Shown piece by piece: positions 26,501 through 37,700 of a DNA stretch of 64,000 nt. The notes below the pieces were generated by a model. The model was not told the DNA's origin and did not search any database. It saw nothing but the letters and a program-made list of their open reading frames with translations. The DNA comes from Temnothorax longispinosus. Taxonomy: Eukaryota; Arthropoda; Insecta; Hymenoptera; Formicidae. The DNA lies in the NCBI RefSeq assembly GCF_030848805.1, contig NC_092368.1, positions 4,436,441-4,500,440 on the forward strand. The letters are read 5' to 3'. The translations under genes were made by a program, and so were the position numbers. How positions within the stretch are numbered: position 1 is the first letter of the stretch; each line of letters begins with the position of its first letter.

Positions 26501-27590
26501 ATAAGGTCCGCGGGCGTTTTTATTTCATTCTGCAAATTTTACGATTATGAACTTAATCTAGAAAATTTTCTCGTTATGAGAGAAACTACAACATGTTCTC
26601 GAAAAATAACGAACTTACTTTTTATCATTGCTCTGTGACTGTTGTATTAAAAATTATTAGTTACATTATTAAAGTTAAAAAATGCATATATTATCGAAAC
26701 GTTCTCTATGTTTCTTCTAATCTTTAAATAAAGTTTGTTAACTTAATTTTTGCAAATGTATTGCTAGCATTTTTGAATTTAATTCAAAATTTTTTATCAT
26801 GTTGAAAGTAAATAATAGAAGTTAAGTAAAATAACAAGAAAAGAGAGAGAAGAGTTTAAAATTTATACAATACCTCATTAAAAATATGTTTACCAACGAT
26901 TGTAATATTTTAAAACGCTCTAAAATATTACATTTAAAAATAAATTCTAGTTTATGACAGCAAATATATATAAGAATTAATAATTATGTAATAATGCAAC
27001 CGGATTGTCTAAAGTAAAATTGTGTAGCAACTTATATCATAAGATAGGTTATCATAGTGAAATAACGGTGGTCACCTCGTCTTCTTTCTAAAACAATAAT
27101 TATGCCGCTGGAATGCGTCTCATGTTAGCGGCGAGCGGCGTGCCTATCAAGGTAAGAATGTGCCGGCACATCTCGGCGTTGTTTTACAGAGAAACGGATT
27201 GCGCTTGCCTCGCTATATTGGAGTTGCTCCATTCTCGTGTGGCACTTATTGCCACATCTTACAGTAACCATCCATCGAATTTAAAATTAAAAAAAGAAAA
27301 TTTTAATTGAATCAAAATAAGAAAATAATAGACAACAATGATAAATGATAGATATGTTTCTCAAGACAGTTAGGTTCTTATAAAATTGGAGTGTTTTAAT
27401 AAGCGCAAAATAGAAGATAACGTACTGAATATTTAATTAGTAAAAATGAAATTATGAATAAACAGGCGAATCAGATTAATCAGACATCCAACTGTTTCGA
27501 CAAGATAATCTCAAGCTAATCCGTTAAATGATAAATTAATCGTTACACGTTTAACACGTCGACATGAAGGGAATCACTTGCGTGTTACAG
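20519..27590. other. Gene-free stretch upstream of the sbb leader
   Basis: No supported gene. It holds a GA microsatellite at 21139-21160, AT-rich DNA at 22.0-22.3, 23.7-24.0, 24.7-24.95 and 26.6-27.0 kb, and purine-rich CpG DNA near 26.05-26.3 kb. Upstream non-coding exons of sbb could lie here, but none can be pinned down. Confidence 0.5.
21139..21160. repeat. GA microsatellite
   Basis: Eleven uninterrupted GA units. Confidence 0.9.
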
Positions 27591-27767
27591 ATCGGAAGCA
27601 CGTCGATCAGCCGAGGCGCGGTTCCGTCGGGAAATCGAAGAGAAGAACCGCACGTTAGGCTGACGCCGACTGGGAGGATCGTTTCGGGGGACATGGCTTA
27701 ACTCGCGACAAGTGGGAGATAGGTGGAGGAGCCACCATTCTCGGGTCTCAGGATTCCGAGAGCGCGG

Positions 27768-27833
27768 ATGGTCGCCGAGATTTCCTACGACGTTGGAAGT
27801 AATCACGAGTGGTGTTGGGTGGTGTGTTCGTGA
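27768..27833 (+). other. Upstream ORF of 21 codons in the sbb leader
   Basis: ATG at 27768 to TGA at 27831-27833. It counts only if transcription or splicing begins before it. It terminates well before the main start, so reinitiation is possible. Confidence 0.35.
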
Positions 27834-27895
27834 TCAAAGAGGGGGGGTTCAGTGGCTGTGATCGTGGTGTTGTGTCGGGGATCAGTGTGTCGTCG

Positions 27896-27976
27896 ATGAA
27901 GAGTGGTGAGAGGTATATCAGGTTGCGCGTCCCGGCTACGCGAGTAAGAATTGACGACAGGGAGCAAGTGTGGTGA
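27896..27976 (+). other. Upstream ORF of 26 codons in the sbb leader
   Basis: ATG at 27896 to TGA at 27974-27976, downstream of both TCAGT initiator-like sites. A further 18-codon uORF runs 28191-28247 inside the 57-codon one in another frame. Confidence 0.35.
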
Positions 27977-28029
27977 GGAGAAATCAAGGTGGATAAGGTG
28001 TACACACGATAACCGAGAGGTGGAAGACG

Positions 28030-28087
28030 CGAGGAGAAAGCGAGAGGGGGAGAGAGAAAGAGAAAGAGAGAGAGGCGAGAAGAGAGA
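28030..28087 (+). promoter_or_regulatory. GA-rich tract, possible GAGA-factor binding region
   Basis: Dense run of GAGA/AGAGAG pentamers in the leader, about 210-270 bases before the start codon. GAGA-type tracts just downstream of insect developmental promoters bind Trl/GAGA factor and are linked to polymerase pausing. That role here is inferred from position and composition only; it may be a plain purine microsatellite. Confidence 0.35.
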
Positions 28088-28144
28088 TACGGCCGGATAT
28101 ATCGCGAATTACGTCGAGCGAGAGTAGAAGCGAGAGAGTGAGTG

Positions 28145-28318
28145 ATGTGTTCGATGGACGAGGCGCGTCTCGCGGGCGGTGGTCGGGGTAATGATAACGC
28201 GTGTAGTCACGCGCGCTACCACTACTACTACTTGGTATCCAAAGTGAGAAACGGCGGGCAGACCAGGCTGGCGGGCGCCGGGGAAACGTTTCCAAGGGCA
28301 TGGCGACCACGCCACTAG
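28145..28318 (+). other. Upstream ORF of 57 codons overlapping the sbb start
   Basis: ATG at 28145 (G at -3, T at +4) opens a 57-codon frame ending in TAG at 28316-28318. It is +2 out of frame with sbb and overlaps the main ATG by 19 bases. A second in-frame ATG follows at 28154. Ribosomes translating it would pass the sbb start, so it should lower sbb translation unless scanning is leaky. The peptide itself (Gly/Arg-rich, with a short Tyr run) matches nothing I recognise. Confidence 0.5.
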
Positions 28319-30066
28319 GCGGTCGCCTCCCTAACGTAAACCGTAAAGGACCATCTCCGTGCATCGGTGGTGGTGGTATTAGTAGTAGTAATAGTAATAG
28401 TAACAGTGGTGGTAACGGCAGCAACGGCAATAGCAACAACGGTAATAGCGGTAGCAGCAACAACAACAACAACAACAACGGCTTAAGTAACAACAACGTT
28501 AGCGGCGGTCAATCGAGGAGGCAAGAGAGAGCGCTGGTCGGCAGAGAGCATCGCGATCATCGTCACCATCACCATCACCATCACCATCACCATCATCACC
28601 ATCATCATCACCATCAAGGTCGGGACAAGTCGTCATTGTCATCGTCGTCGTCGTCGTCGTCGTCGAATCAGCAGCGTGAGTCTAATAAAGCAAGCACAGT
28701 GGCTGCTAACGCCGGTGAACTGGATCCGGCCGCGACGAATGCGACCAATAACTTTGAGTACGACGACAACGAATGGGACATTGGCATAGGTGACCTGATA
28801 ATCGATCTTGATGCGGACATTGAGAAGACGAGGGACGAGAAATTGAGCTCGGGGACAGGCATGGCTTCTACGCCTGCCTCGGCAGCATCGGCACCGAATA
28901 ACGCGAATCATCATCAGTTACAGAACTCAGCGAGTGGTCTCAACTCAAACTCCTCGTCCTCGTCCGTCCCGTCGACTGGCACGAACGCCAGCAGTCAATC
29001 TTCGTCGTCCTCGTCGTCGTCGTTGTCGTCGTCCTCCTCGTCATCCTCATCGTCATCGTCCTCCTCTTCGTGCGGCGTGAACTCGTCGTCGGTGCGCTCC
29101 AACAGCCCCGGGAGCGGCAGCGGCGGCTCGAACGGCACCGGCAGCGCGAACGGCGCCGGTAACACAAACGGCACCGCGTCTGTAGTCACCGGTCCCGGTA
29201 ACAAGCAAGCGTCGGGCATAAACGTGAGCGGCGTAAACGCCGTTCACGGTAACGCCGGTAATCCCGGCAAGATGGCCGTTGAACACTCGGCCACCGTCGA
29301 CAAGGGCCTCAAGATGAAGATCAAGCGGACGAAGCCCGGTACTAAGACCAGCGAGGCCAAGCACGAGATCGTCAAATCGAACGAAATCAACGGTACCGCC
29401 TCGTCACAGGATTCGAATAACGGCACCGCTGCGTCCTCGACGTCCTCGTCTTCGGCCGTCGGATCGACGTCCGCGTCGGCCGCGGTCGCGCAGAACTCAC
29501 AGAACTCGGAATGCGGCGCGGCGGGCGGCGGTCAGTCGTCTTCGTCGAACAAATCCAAACCGAGCCACTCGCCGGCATCGGCCGGCGGCACCGGTGCCGC
29601 ACCCTCGTCCACCGCCGGCTCGAAACGCGGCTCGAGCGGTCATCGGCGCGACAAGGCGCGAGACAAGCACGAAAAACCGCAGAGCAATCACACACCCCAG
29701 CAGACCAAGCCGGAGATGAACGGTACCGCGCGACCGGCGCCGCAGGGCCAGAACTCGGCCGGTGGCGCGACGCAGTCTCAGGGCCCGACGCCGGCCGCCA
29801 CGGCGCCACAACAGACCCAGGGACCACCGCCCAGCTCGAGGACAGGTTTCTCCGTGTCACAGGGCCCCGGGCCACCCGCGACCAGCGCGGCGGCACCCTG
29901 TCCGCCGCCGAGTCCGGCGAGCGCAACGGCGGCCGGCGCGGCGGCCAAACCGGAACAAACCAAGGTCGCCGCGGTGCCGGGTCCACCGCTCACGACACCA
30001 GCCGAGGAAGCAATGGACACTGCCGCTAGTCCTCCGCCTGCGAAAAAGATGAAGACGGAACCAAAG
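28300..30066 (+). CDS. sbb: scribbler/brakeless (ZNF608/609 family), first coding exon, partial
   Basis: First coding exon of a nuclear transcriptional cofactor. In Drosophila this family (scribbler, brakeless, master of thickveins) acts as a corepressor in photoreceptor axon targeting, larval locomotion and wing signalling; the vertebrate relatives are ZNF608 and ZNF609. The exon encodes 589 residues. Seen in order: Gly/Ser/Asn-rich N-terminus (about 24-70), a run of 17 His (28564-28614), a Ser run, the family-defining acidic motif at residues 154-176 (Y154, W159, then GDLIIDLDADIEK), a long Ser tract (about 230-265), a basic conserved patch at 335-359 (GLKMKIKRTKPGTK), Pro/Ala/Gln-rich sequence, and KKMKTEPK at the end, which resembles the Lys-rich stretch at the same place in the vertebrate proteins. 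The start is the first ATG in this frame after an in-frame TAG at 28204; it has G at -3 and +4. The C2H2 finger and the domain preceding it in the family are not in this exon. The frame runs 38 codons past the donor to a stop at 30183, which I read as intron. Confidence 0.93.
28564..28614 (+). repeat. CAY repeat encoding 17 consecutive His
   Basis: Seventeen CAC/CAT codons, mostly alternating, inside the sbb exon. The mix of synonymous codons suggests selection or age rather than a fresh slippage tract. Poly-His runs are common in nuclear regulators and favour nuclear-speckle localisation in other proteins; here that is inference. Confidence 0.9.
28990..29070 (+). repeat. TCN repeat encoding the long Ser tract
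   Basis: TCG/TCC/TCA codons in near-continuous series inside the sbb exon, with a shorter similar run near 28637-28664. On the complementary strand this reads as GA-rich triplets and produces acidic or Arg-rich shadow frames. A likely length-polymorphic site. Confidence 0.85.
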
Positions 30067-30072
30067 GTAAGT
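30067..30072 (+). other. sbb: Splice donor closing the sbb coding exon
   Basis: CCAAAG|GTAAGT is a near-perfect donor. The exon before it is a whole number of codons from the ATG, so the intron is phase 0. Composition changes within about 120 bases from GC-rich coding to AT-rich non-coding, and the residues after the donor look unlike the family. No AATAAA was noticed soon after the read-through stop at 30183, so a short intron-retained isoform is not supported. Confidence 0.85.
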
Positions 30073-30322
30073 CTCTGCCAGTTGTTGACTAATTTCGTCG
30101 CAACGTCGCGTCGACCATTCAAGTTACTCAGCGTTAAGAGAAAGTGTTCTCACGAAATTTGGAGTTATCTTTTGAGATGTTGATGAAGATGATCGATCAT
30201 TTTTTCGAACTTTTGTAAATTTTAGCTTTCATAATGAACGAATTTAAAGTTTAATTAGAATTTATTTCAAATTTTTCGACTAATGATACACCATTATTTG
30301 TTTTCATATTTCTGAAAAATTT

Positions 30323-30364
30323 GATTCATGAGAAGCTACTTACGATTCATGAGAAGCTATTTAT
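30323..30364. repeat. 21-bp tandem duplication
   Basis: GATTCATGAGAAGCTA is repeated with a period of 21 bases; the last five bases of each unit differ slightly. A local slippage duplication about 250 bases after the sbb donor. Confidence 0.85.
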
Positions 30365-32452
30365 AGCTTGAAAATTATTGACTAAATTAAATATTTTCAA
30401 CTTCAAACATCAGAAGAAATAACTTTTACATTGAATCTGGAATATATTTTAGAATACACGTTAATAGCATTATATCATTCATTACTTCGCATTCATAAAG
30501 TATCTGTCATATTAAAACTGTGATTTGAAAAACGGACATGTCTACAATTAATTTTTCTTTCTCCTTTGAGAGAGACAAGTTGAATTAAGTTGACGGATTT
30601 CCTTTTCCGCACAAAATTGCGCGCACAGCTATGTTAGCGGGATAAAAAACAGGGGAATTTTTTTTCTCTTGCGCGCGACGCATTCCGACCGGATATGTAA
30701 TGCTGATTTCCGGCAGCTCGTTAGTCGCCACGAGCCCGAGCTCCCTCCTCCGATCGGTATCTTCGTCTCGTCGGCGGCGACGCGTAACGCTCGTACGCAC
30801 CTAACTCGCTCGCGGCGCGGCAAGATGAGAGCCGGCACGGAATCAATTACATAAGTTCATATGCATAGAACGCGAACGAACCGCGACGAAACGATAGTCT
30901 GCATGATGTATGCGCGTACATGCATCAATATTGCGTTCCGTTGCGTGCATCGGAAAAAGTTTTGCCTGAAAGAGATACTAGGAGATTATAGAGGAAAAAA
31001 ATACTCGAAATGTCTCATTAGATACTCATGACATGCATTAGTAATTAGACAGTAAAACAATAGATAATTAACAAGCTAAATTTATTCATATAAAAGTAAA
31101 TAATTTAAAACGCAAATGAAAGAATGACTTTCCTATAGCAACAGTATTTTTTAAGATATGATGGATTTTACATAAAATATAAAGAGGACATTTTTATTAG
31201 ACAAAATATCTAGGAAATAGAAATAAAATTGTACCTTTTTATTATATCTATTCGCAAATTGAGTAGAAACATGTTAATGAAAAAATCACGAAGACATGAA
31301 GAGATGATATTTTTCTATTTTCATCCAAATGCAAACTTCAAAAAATCGATATCGCATTGACATGCTTTACGTATTTGCTTCCGTTTTATTCTACGTCGGG
31401 GTAGACTATCGCCGTGACACTTGAATAAATAAATCCGCTTCTCAAACGCGACGGGAACGTTATTGTAAAATACGAGCTTTGGTTTCTGTCGCGAGTCTTC
31501 GCGCGCGAGAGCGCATATGTATATCTGAAAATAAACGCGAAGCGAAAAATATCGTTTGAGAGATACGGCGGAGCACCATAAATAAATCTCGTCTCGCTCG
31601 CGCTTCGTTCTCTCGATCCACAGCCATCAAAAGTTGTGCATTATTTTCCCTCGAAGAGATCTAACAACGTTATCGTATTTTACGGTTGGCTGGACGGCGG
31701 CGAATAGAATGGGTTTTCTTCTCGGATGTGCGCGGACAAATTTTTCTCTCAAACTGGACCTTATCTAACTCGCCGTGCGCTTGCCGCGCGAAACATTCAC
31801 TTTTTGTCGCGCATTTTTTATATTCAAACTTTCGAAATGTTTGAAATGCAATCAAATAGTCAAATTTCATCATTTGCTCTGCTCGAATTCAAGCGAACTT
31901 TTATTATACTCTCGGAATTTTTACCGTAATTTTAATCGGCGAGATATTTAAAAAATTAAAAATTTTAGCTATCACAGGCACGGGGCCGAAAAAATCGACG
32001 CTATATTCCGCGAGGAATATTTCACGAATGTATTACGTTGAAATTGCTGTAGCGTGTACACAGGACATTGTGTGCACGCACGGAGTCGTGAAATCCGCGC
32101 GTTTTCCAACGGACCTCGGTGTATCTCTCGCCTTGGCACACATCGGGACCGTCGTCGTTCTCGTCATCGTCGTCCCGCACGTACGTGCTCGTTCGTAACC
32201 TTGTTCGCGAGCCATGTAACGCCGGACACGTATTCGCGCGTCAATCAACTCGTGTACGTGTCGCGGATGCGCTCGCGGCTCGCCCCGGCTCGGCTTGGCT
32301 CGGTTCGACTGCAACAAAATTGGGAGGGCACGCGCGTATGTGCTCGCGGCGGAAAACCCGACGACACTTGAGTGTACACGTCACAGTGTTAACTGTTAAA
32401 CGTTCCGGTTAACTGTAATGCTGCTCTTTTGTATATTCTAAAGAGAGAAGCA

Positions 32453-32478
32453 GAGAGAGAGAGAGAGAGAGAGAGAGA
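32453..32478. repeat. GA microsatellite
   Basis: About thirteen uninterrupted GA units. Confidence 0.9.
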
Positions 32479-34229
32479 TTCTCGCATAATTTTGCGGAGA
32501 AAGAGTTTACTGCGTGGCAATAAAGTTTTATACTCGTGAATAGATATAGCAGCTTTGCTGTACATATCAATTTTATAGAGGTGAGGGAGGAGTAGGAAGG
32601 AATAAGTTTGCGCTAAATTACGACAGTAAAATAAGACATCTTTCATCATGTTTGCAGTTGTCTTCGGTGCTCATTTCACAGTTAAATGCTAATAGACTTT
32701 TTTGTATGCTTTTGTATTGCTGTGTGATTTTTTTTATCTATTTACATATGCAAACCGTGCACTCCGCAAGCTGCAATTTTAAATGCAAATTTTATGTATC
32801 GATTTTAGGGGCAAATATTGTATAGATTACGATAAATATGCTCTTTGATGATATAATAGACGCCATATGATGTTTCAACGTGTAGATTTTGCTGAGGGTA
32901 TAAAGTTCAACCAAGATAGAAATTGGCATGAACTATTTCTGCTCTTTGTGCGATGATTGCAGCGAGTATTTTCACTTGGCGTCTCTCGTCGCTATCCGCG
33001 GTTCATGGCAGCCGCTTTGTCGAAGCCGTTTTGAAAGTATACCGACACGTCGATACACACAGCCGATTGACTCGCGTCATCTATTATTCGCCACCCGATT
33101 CGGCGAGTGACACCGATACGACTGCTCTCCATTGTAATAGCGGCGTCATTATTTTTGCACACTACGATTTGCCGGCGATATTATTAATGATCACCGCGCT
33201 ATTCGAGAGAGGTAATATTTAACGAACGTATATTTACATGCAAACAAACGATATATAATCTCTGTTCTGGCAGTGTATTGTTTTTCGACTTTATAGTTGT
33301 CACAGATATTTCCAGGTATCACGTTCAAATTGCAGTCAATCCTCAATTCATCACTCTTTATTTTCAACTTTCGATTATCAGACTACCAAGTAAATTCTTA
33401 AAGTTTAATGACGATTAATTCTCAAAATTTTTCAAAGTGCTTAACTCTTTTGAAAGTTAGTTCTCTCAACTCATCCTCGGTAAATTTGAGAGGTACGTGA
33501 AACGTGAAAGAGATAAATTCAGGGTGTTCGAAATTCGAAGGATCATCGAGGTGATTATGACGATCTCATTTAATTCCGTGTCGATAGATTTTAATAATTC
33601 GGACGTGCGGTTAATCGAGCCGCGATGAATGAGTGGATTAACGCCCGGAAAAGGATCCGCTTGACGTGCCGTTTGATAAATATTTTTGATCGCGCCCCCG
33701 TCGACTCGGAATTGACGCTCATCGATGTCGGAACGGGTGCGGAGGTTGGGCGAAAGCCGAGGGACATGGCATGGTGGCCTGAGCAAAGTGGCATCGTCGA
33801 CTGCTCTATGCACCGAGGGGAATAATCCGTTATAACCCTGGTATGGAGAGAGTTAGGGGTTCTCAAACTCGTTTTATATAAGACTGTTCTACATTATTCT
33901 AACAACATTTAAGGAATTGGAGCAAAGCATTTATTTATTTATTTCTGTATAACGTGTATTTTGCAGTGATTTATTACGATTAAGTGTTTGTAGAAATTTT
34001 ATTTCATTCTTTTAAGAAATTAAAATATTTTCTTTGTAAATGTTAATATTTATCATAATAATTGTTAAGATCCAATCCAGAGTTTTTACCAGTGAAATAA
34101 TATAAATTTATTGGAGAAGATATCTCTAGGAACAATAATTCGATGTTATTAGCATTTGTAGATCTCTCGTTTTTTATATCGTGGCCCAATTAATCTGAAG
34201 GGTAAATTTGCTATTAGATAAAATCGTTT

Positions 34230-34234
<5 letters not shown>

Positions 34235-34276
<42 letters not shown>
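34235..34276. repeat. TA microsatellite, 21 units
   Basis: Forty-two bases of pure alternating TA. Perfect uniformity implies recent expansion and likely length polymorphism. Confidence 0.95.
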
Positions 34277-34279
<3 letters not shown>

Positions 34280-34520
34280 CCTTATTATAAAACTCGTTAA
34301 ACTAAAAGTTTAAATTGTTTACTGCAAAAGCGTAGTTAATTAAAAGTTTCATTACCCTCATGTTCATTCGAGATGCTATTAAAAACCACATTGTCCGACG
34401 TTTCCGCTAGTTACATTATGAGGAGTCAGTATATGTCGATAAAAAAGGCCGGGTGATTAATCACAAGTTTTAATTGTCATAAACTTTCGGGTCAATCGAA
34501 TTATCGGTTTTCGCATCATG

Positions 34521-34575
34521 TTTCTCTCTCTCTCTCTCTTTCTCTCTCTTCCTTCCTTCCCCTCCCTTCCTCCAT
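34521..34575. repeat. CT/CCTT pyrimidine microsatellite
   Basis: CT run passing into CCTTCCTT and CCCTTCC units; all pyrimidine on the + strand. Confidence 0.85.
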
Positions 34576-34695
34576 GTTGCAAATGTTTATCTTGTGCCGC
34601 ATTAATAATCGCCTGCATTGTGCTCATAAACTGCTTACAAATATTGGACGTATGAGTTTTCCAATTAAATGAACTAAACTCACAAACGTCAGCTG

Positions 34696-34719
34696 TCTCT
34701 CTCTCTCTCTCTCTCTCTC
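34696..34719. repeat. CT microsatellite
   Basis: About twelve uninterrupted CT units, roughly 120 bases after the preceding pyrimidine tract. Confidence 0.9.
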
Positions 34720-37700
34720 CCTATTTCTTCACCTCTGCGTACGCCTTTAACTCACGTTGCCACAAAAGCAACAGCGGAATAAACAGATTACATTCTCCCC
34801 GGAACACATTTTTGCCCCGAAATTTACTCCGCGATACACACCCATTTCCCGCGCGATGTCACCCACCTACGTTCAACCCTTCTTCCGCGTCGTCCCCACC
34901 CTCGTGAGCGTCGCGACGTCGATGCAGGCTGCACAGTGCCATCTTCGCGTCCGCGCTTTCGCCTTTCCTCCTTTTCCACCGCGAATTTCCCCCAAGTCAC
35001 TCCCGCGTCACATTTCCTACTCTTTTCAAAGGGGCTCTCTCTTTCTCGATCTCTCTCGCATACATATAGACACGCACACGCGGACGGCTCTGGCTGGGTT
35101 GGCTCACCAGGTTGATTCGTTGGTGAACGGTCGGGCAAGGTTTCATCTGTGACGGTCGACGAGCCCCTAGAAGCGCGCCGGCGGAATCTATATCGGTGTT
35201 GGTGCACCAGAGCCGGCTCTGGGTCTTCTGCCACCCCTGATAAACGAATCGCATAACCGCAGAGCTCTGTTTCTGCAGAGAGAGCCGCATACATTAAGCT
35301 TGAAACATATGGAAACAAAATCCACATTTTCCAAGTTTTTTAATTACTGGCGTAGCTTTATTCTCGGTGTTTTGTTCCTTATGTATATTAAGTTTTTGTT
35401 CTTTGTTATTTTCAGACAAAAATATGTAGAAAAATAACATTTAGTATTTTTAACTTTGAAGAATTTATACATTTTAATCAAATTTAAATGACAAGCTTTT
35501 TTCAATTTTAACATAAATCTTAATAAAAAATTAATTTTGCTTGAATATTCCTTGTTTATTTTTCTTCCTTGTAAAGAATGTAACGTTGTCTGATCTTTCT
35601 TTGATTTAATAATATACCGATTTAATAATAATTTTTCTTTTACAAATTCAAATATATTTGATTCGTTTATTTTAAAAACAGCAAAGCACAAGTAATTCAT
35701 TTATCTTTTATTCTTTCTTCGTGTTGTCGCACATTCTAAATCCACAAAAATTTAAAGAATTTAAATAGAACAAGCTTCTAAGAATTCAGTTCTTTTTAGC
35801 TGTAATTATATTCTTTGCATTCTAAAACGAAACAAACTTGTTCTAAAAGAACAAAAAAGAGAGAAATTGAAAACGAAATGAATTATTTTTGCATATATAG
35901 TTAAGAAACATAAATTTGTCTTTACTGAAGAGTTACCACTGATATTTGCATAGAAATAGACAGAGAAATACGTCCATCAAAAGTATTCGCTTTCGTAAGT
36001 GTTTCTATGCATTATTGGAAAAACATCTGTCAGAAATAGCATTCTCATAGTCAGAATTTTGTAGAAAAAGCAGCGAACATCTCGTTTTGCATTTTTTGGT
36101 GTATTTTAGACAAAATGTCACTTGCCGATTTTTTTGACGAATGTTATATATCTTTTCAATGACTATTTATTTGCTCAAATATGTGGATCTAAAGTGGATT
36201 CCGTGGCTCCTAGACCCGGCCCTGGTCGGTAACGTTGCTACTACCAGTGGTTCGAGTGAAATTGGGGTGGACGGGAGAGAAAGAGAGAGCGAGAAAGGAA
36301 CGGAGTGAGGGCTGGTTCCTGCTCCTACGACTGTGTGTCGGTGGGGAAATGTTGCAGGAGCGGCAACGGGGGGTGCAAACGGCCTGGGCACGGCGGGGAG
36401 AGAGGCGGTCGACTGGGGTAGGAGGACGGGGGTGAAATCAATACTCTGCGGTCTCCGCCCCCGGGAGTACACGGATGAATACACGGACAAACACGAGCGC
36501 CGACGAGGGTAGCTCGTCGGATTTCGCTAGTGGTGATGCGCCGTTCCGCGTTCCGTTTTCGCCCTTTTCCCTCGCCCCCCCTCCGCGCATCTACAAACCT
36601 TTCCTCCCCCTCTGCCTCCCACTAGCTACCCCCCCCCTTTTCGCATGTCGTCGCTGCGTCCCGCTCGTTATAGTTGACTGTCTTACCAGTCGAGGACGTC
36701 GACATGCGAGTAGATGCCGTCGAAAGTGGGATTGGCAGCCGGCCAATCGCGATCATCGGAGCCGTTTGCGGTCGTTTCGGGATAAATAACAGGGATGAAT
36801 TGCGAAATCGTTTCGCTACGCTCCCCCTTTTTTTTTGCCCGATGATTCTTCAAAAGTGATCCCCCGGCGCGGATTTTTCTGTTTCCCATTTCACGTGCGG
36901 CAGTAACAAAAGCGACTAATGCAATGCGATGAAATAACAGAATTGTTAACGGAATGCAATCGAGTTGAGGCTTGAAAAACGTCAATTTCGAGTTTTATAC
37001 ACTTTTGAGATTGCCGTTTGTAATAAAAGATTCTGTGATGATGGACAATTTCTCTTTCTAAAGCCTTTCGCTTTGACTTATTACAAACTTGTCAAAGATG
37101 AAAAGATGATATTTTAACCATCTATTTTTTGATGCTCTTTTCATACGCCATATTTCAGATAATGAGTCCGATGCCTTCGATTGCAATTAAAAATCTACGA
37201 TTACGCTTTTATATTTTATTTTAAACAGCGTATCTGCAGCAGAAATATTATCTGAAATGTATTTTCAAAGGTTATTCTTCGGGTGTAATAGCTTTTTTTT
37301 TTAGAATTTCTCATTTAGGTTTCTCTTCTGATATAATAAGGCAGAACGTTCATTGTTATTTGAAATTTTCGCTCGCTAGCTCGTACATATTCCCTTGAGG
37401 GACTTCGAGCATACCCGTGAAATTCGAGAACCATGAACAGGATTTTAAAACACAGCTCTTTTCATTGCGGCGAACATTATCTCCACTTAGTGGATAACAT
37501 TCCTTTTTTTTTTAACGCTGCCACCATCCGCCGCGGAGGTGGCTTTAAAATTTACTTCGCGCACGCCGGAAGGAAAGTCCGCCTGATGCCGTTTCAGAAT
37601 TACGACGCGGGTTATAAAACACGGCGGCGGGAGAGAATAAGAGAGAGAAAGAGAGAAATGCGCTTTCATCCGAACGACGTCCTAAAAAGATCTTTCATAG

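Larger units (their letters stand above)
27591..28299 (+). other. sbb: Probable 5' leader of sbb
   Basis: CpG-rich sequence directly upstream of the coding exon, following an abrupt change from AT-rich DNA at about 27590. The change coincides with an AG at 27589-27590 that could be a weak splice acceptor. Alternatively, transcription could start inside: TCAGT initiator-like pentamers lie at 27849-27853 and 27882-27886, with no clear TATA box and no good downstream element. The leader contains several short upstream ORFs. The true 5' end cannot be fixed from sequence alone. Confidence 0.5.

Noticed and set aside
28639..30122. Several long frames on both strands overlapping the sbb exon
   Set aside because: Shadows of GC-rich, triplet-repetitive coding sequence; their Arg, Asp or Ser/Thr runs are complements of the Ser and Ala codons. 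None carries a family signature.
30067..30183. 38-residue C-terminal extension of the sbb exon as a real protein end
   Set aside because: It follows a near-perfect GTAAGT donor, is unlike any family member, and no polyadenylation signal was noticed soon after the stop.
35344..35700. 118-codon Lys-rich frame on the minus strand
   Set aside because: Composition (Lys, Asn, Phe, Ile) is what AT-rich non-coding DNA yields; no motif and no neighbouring exon.
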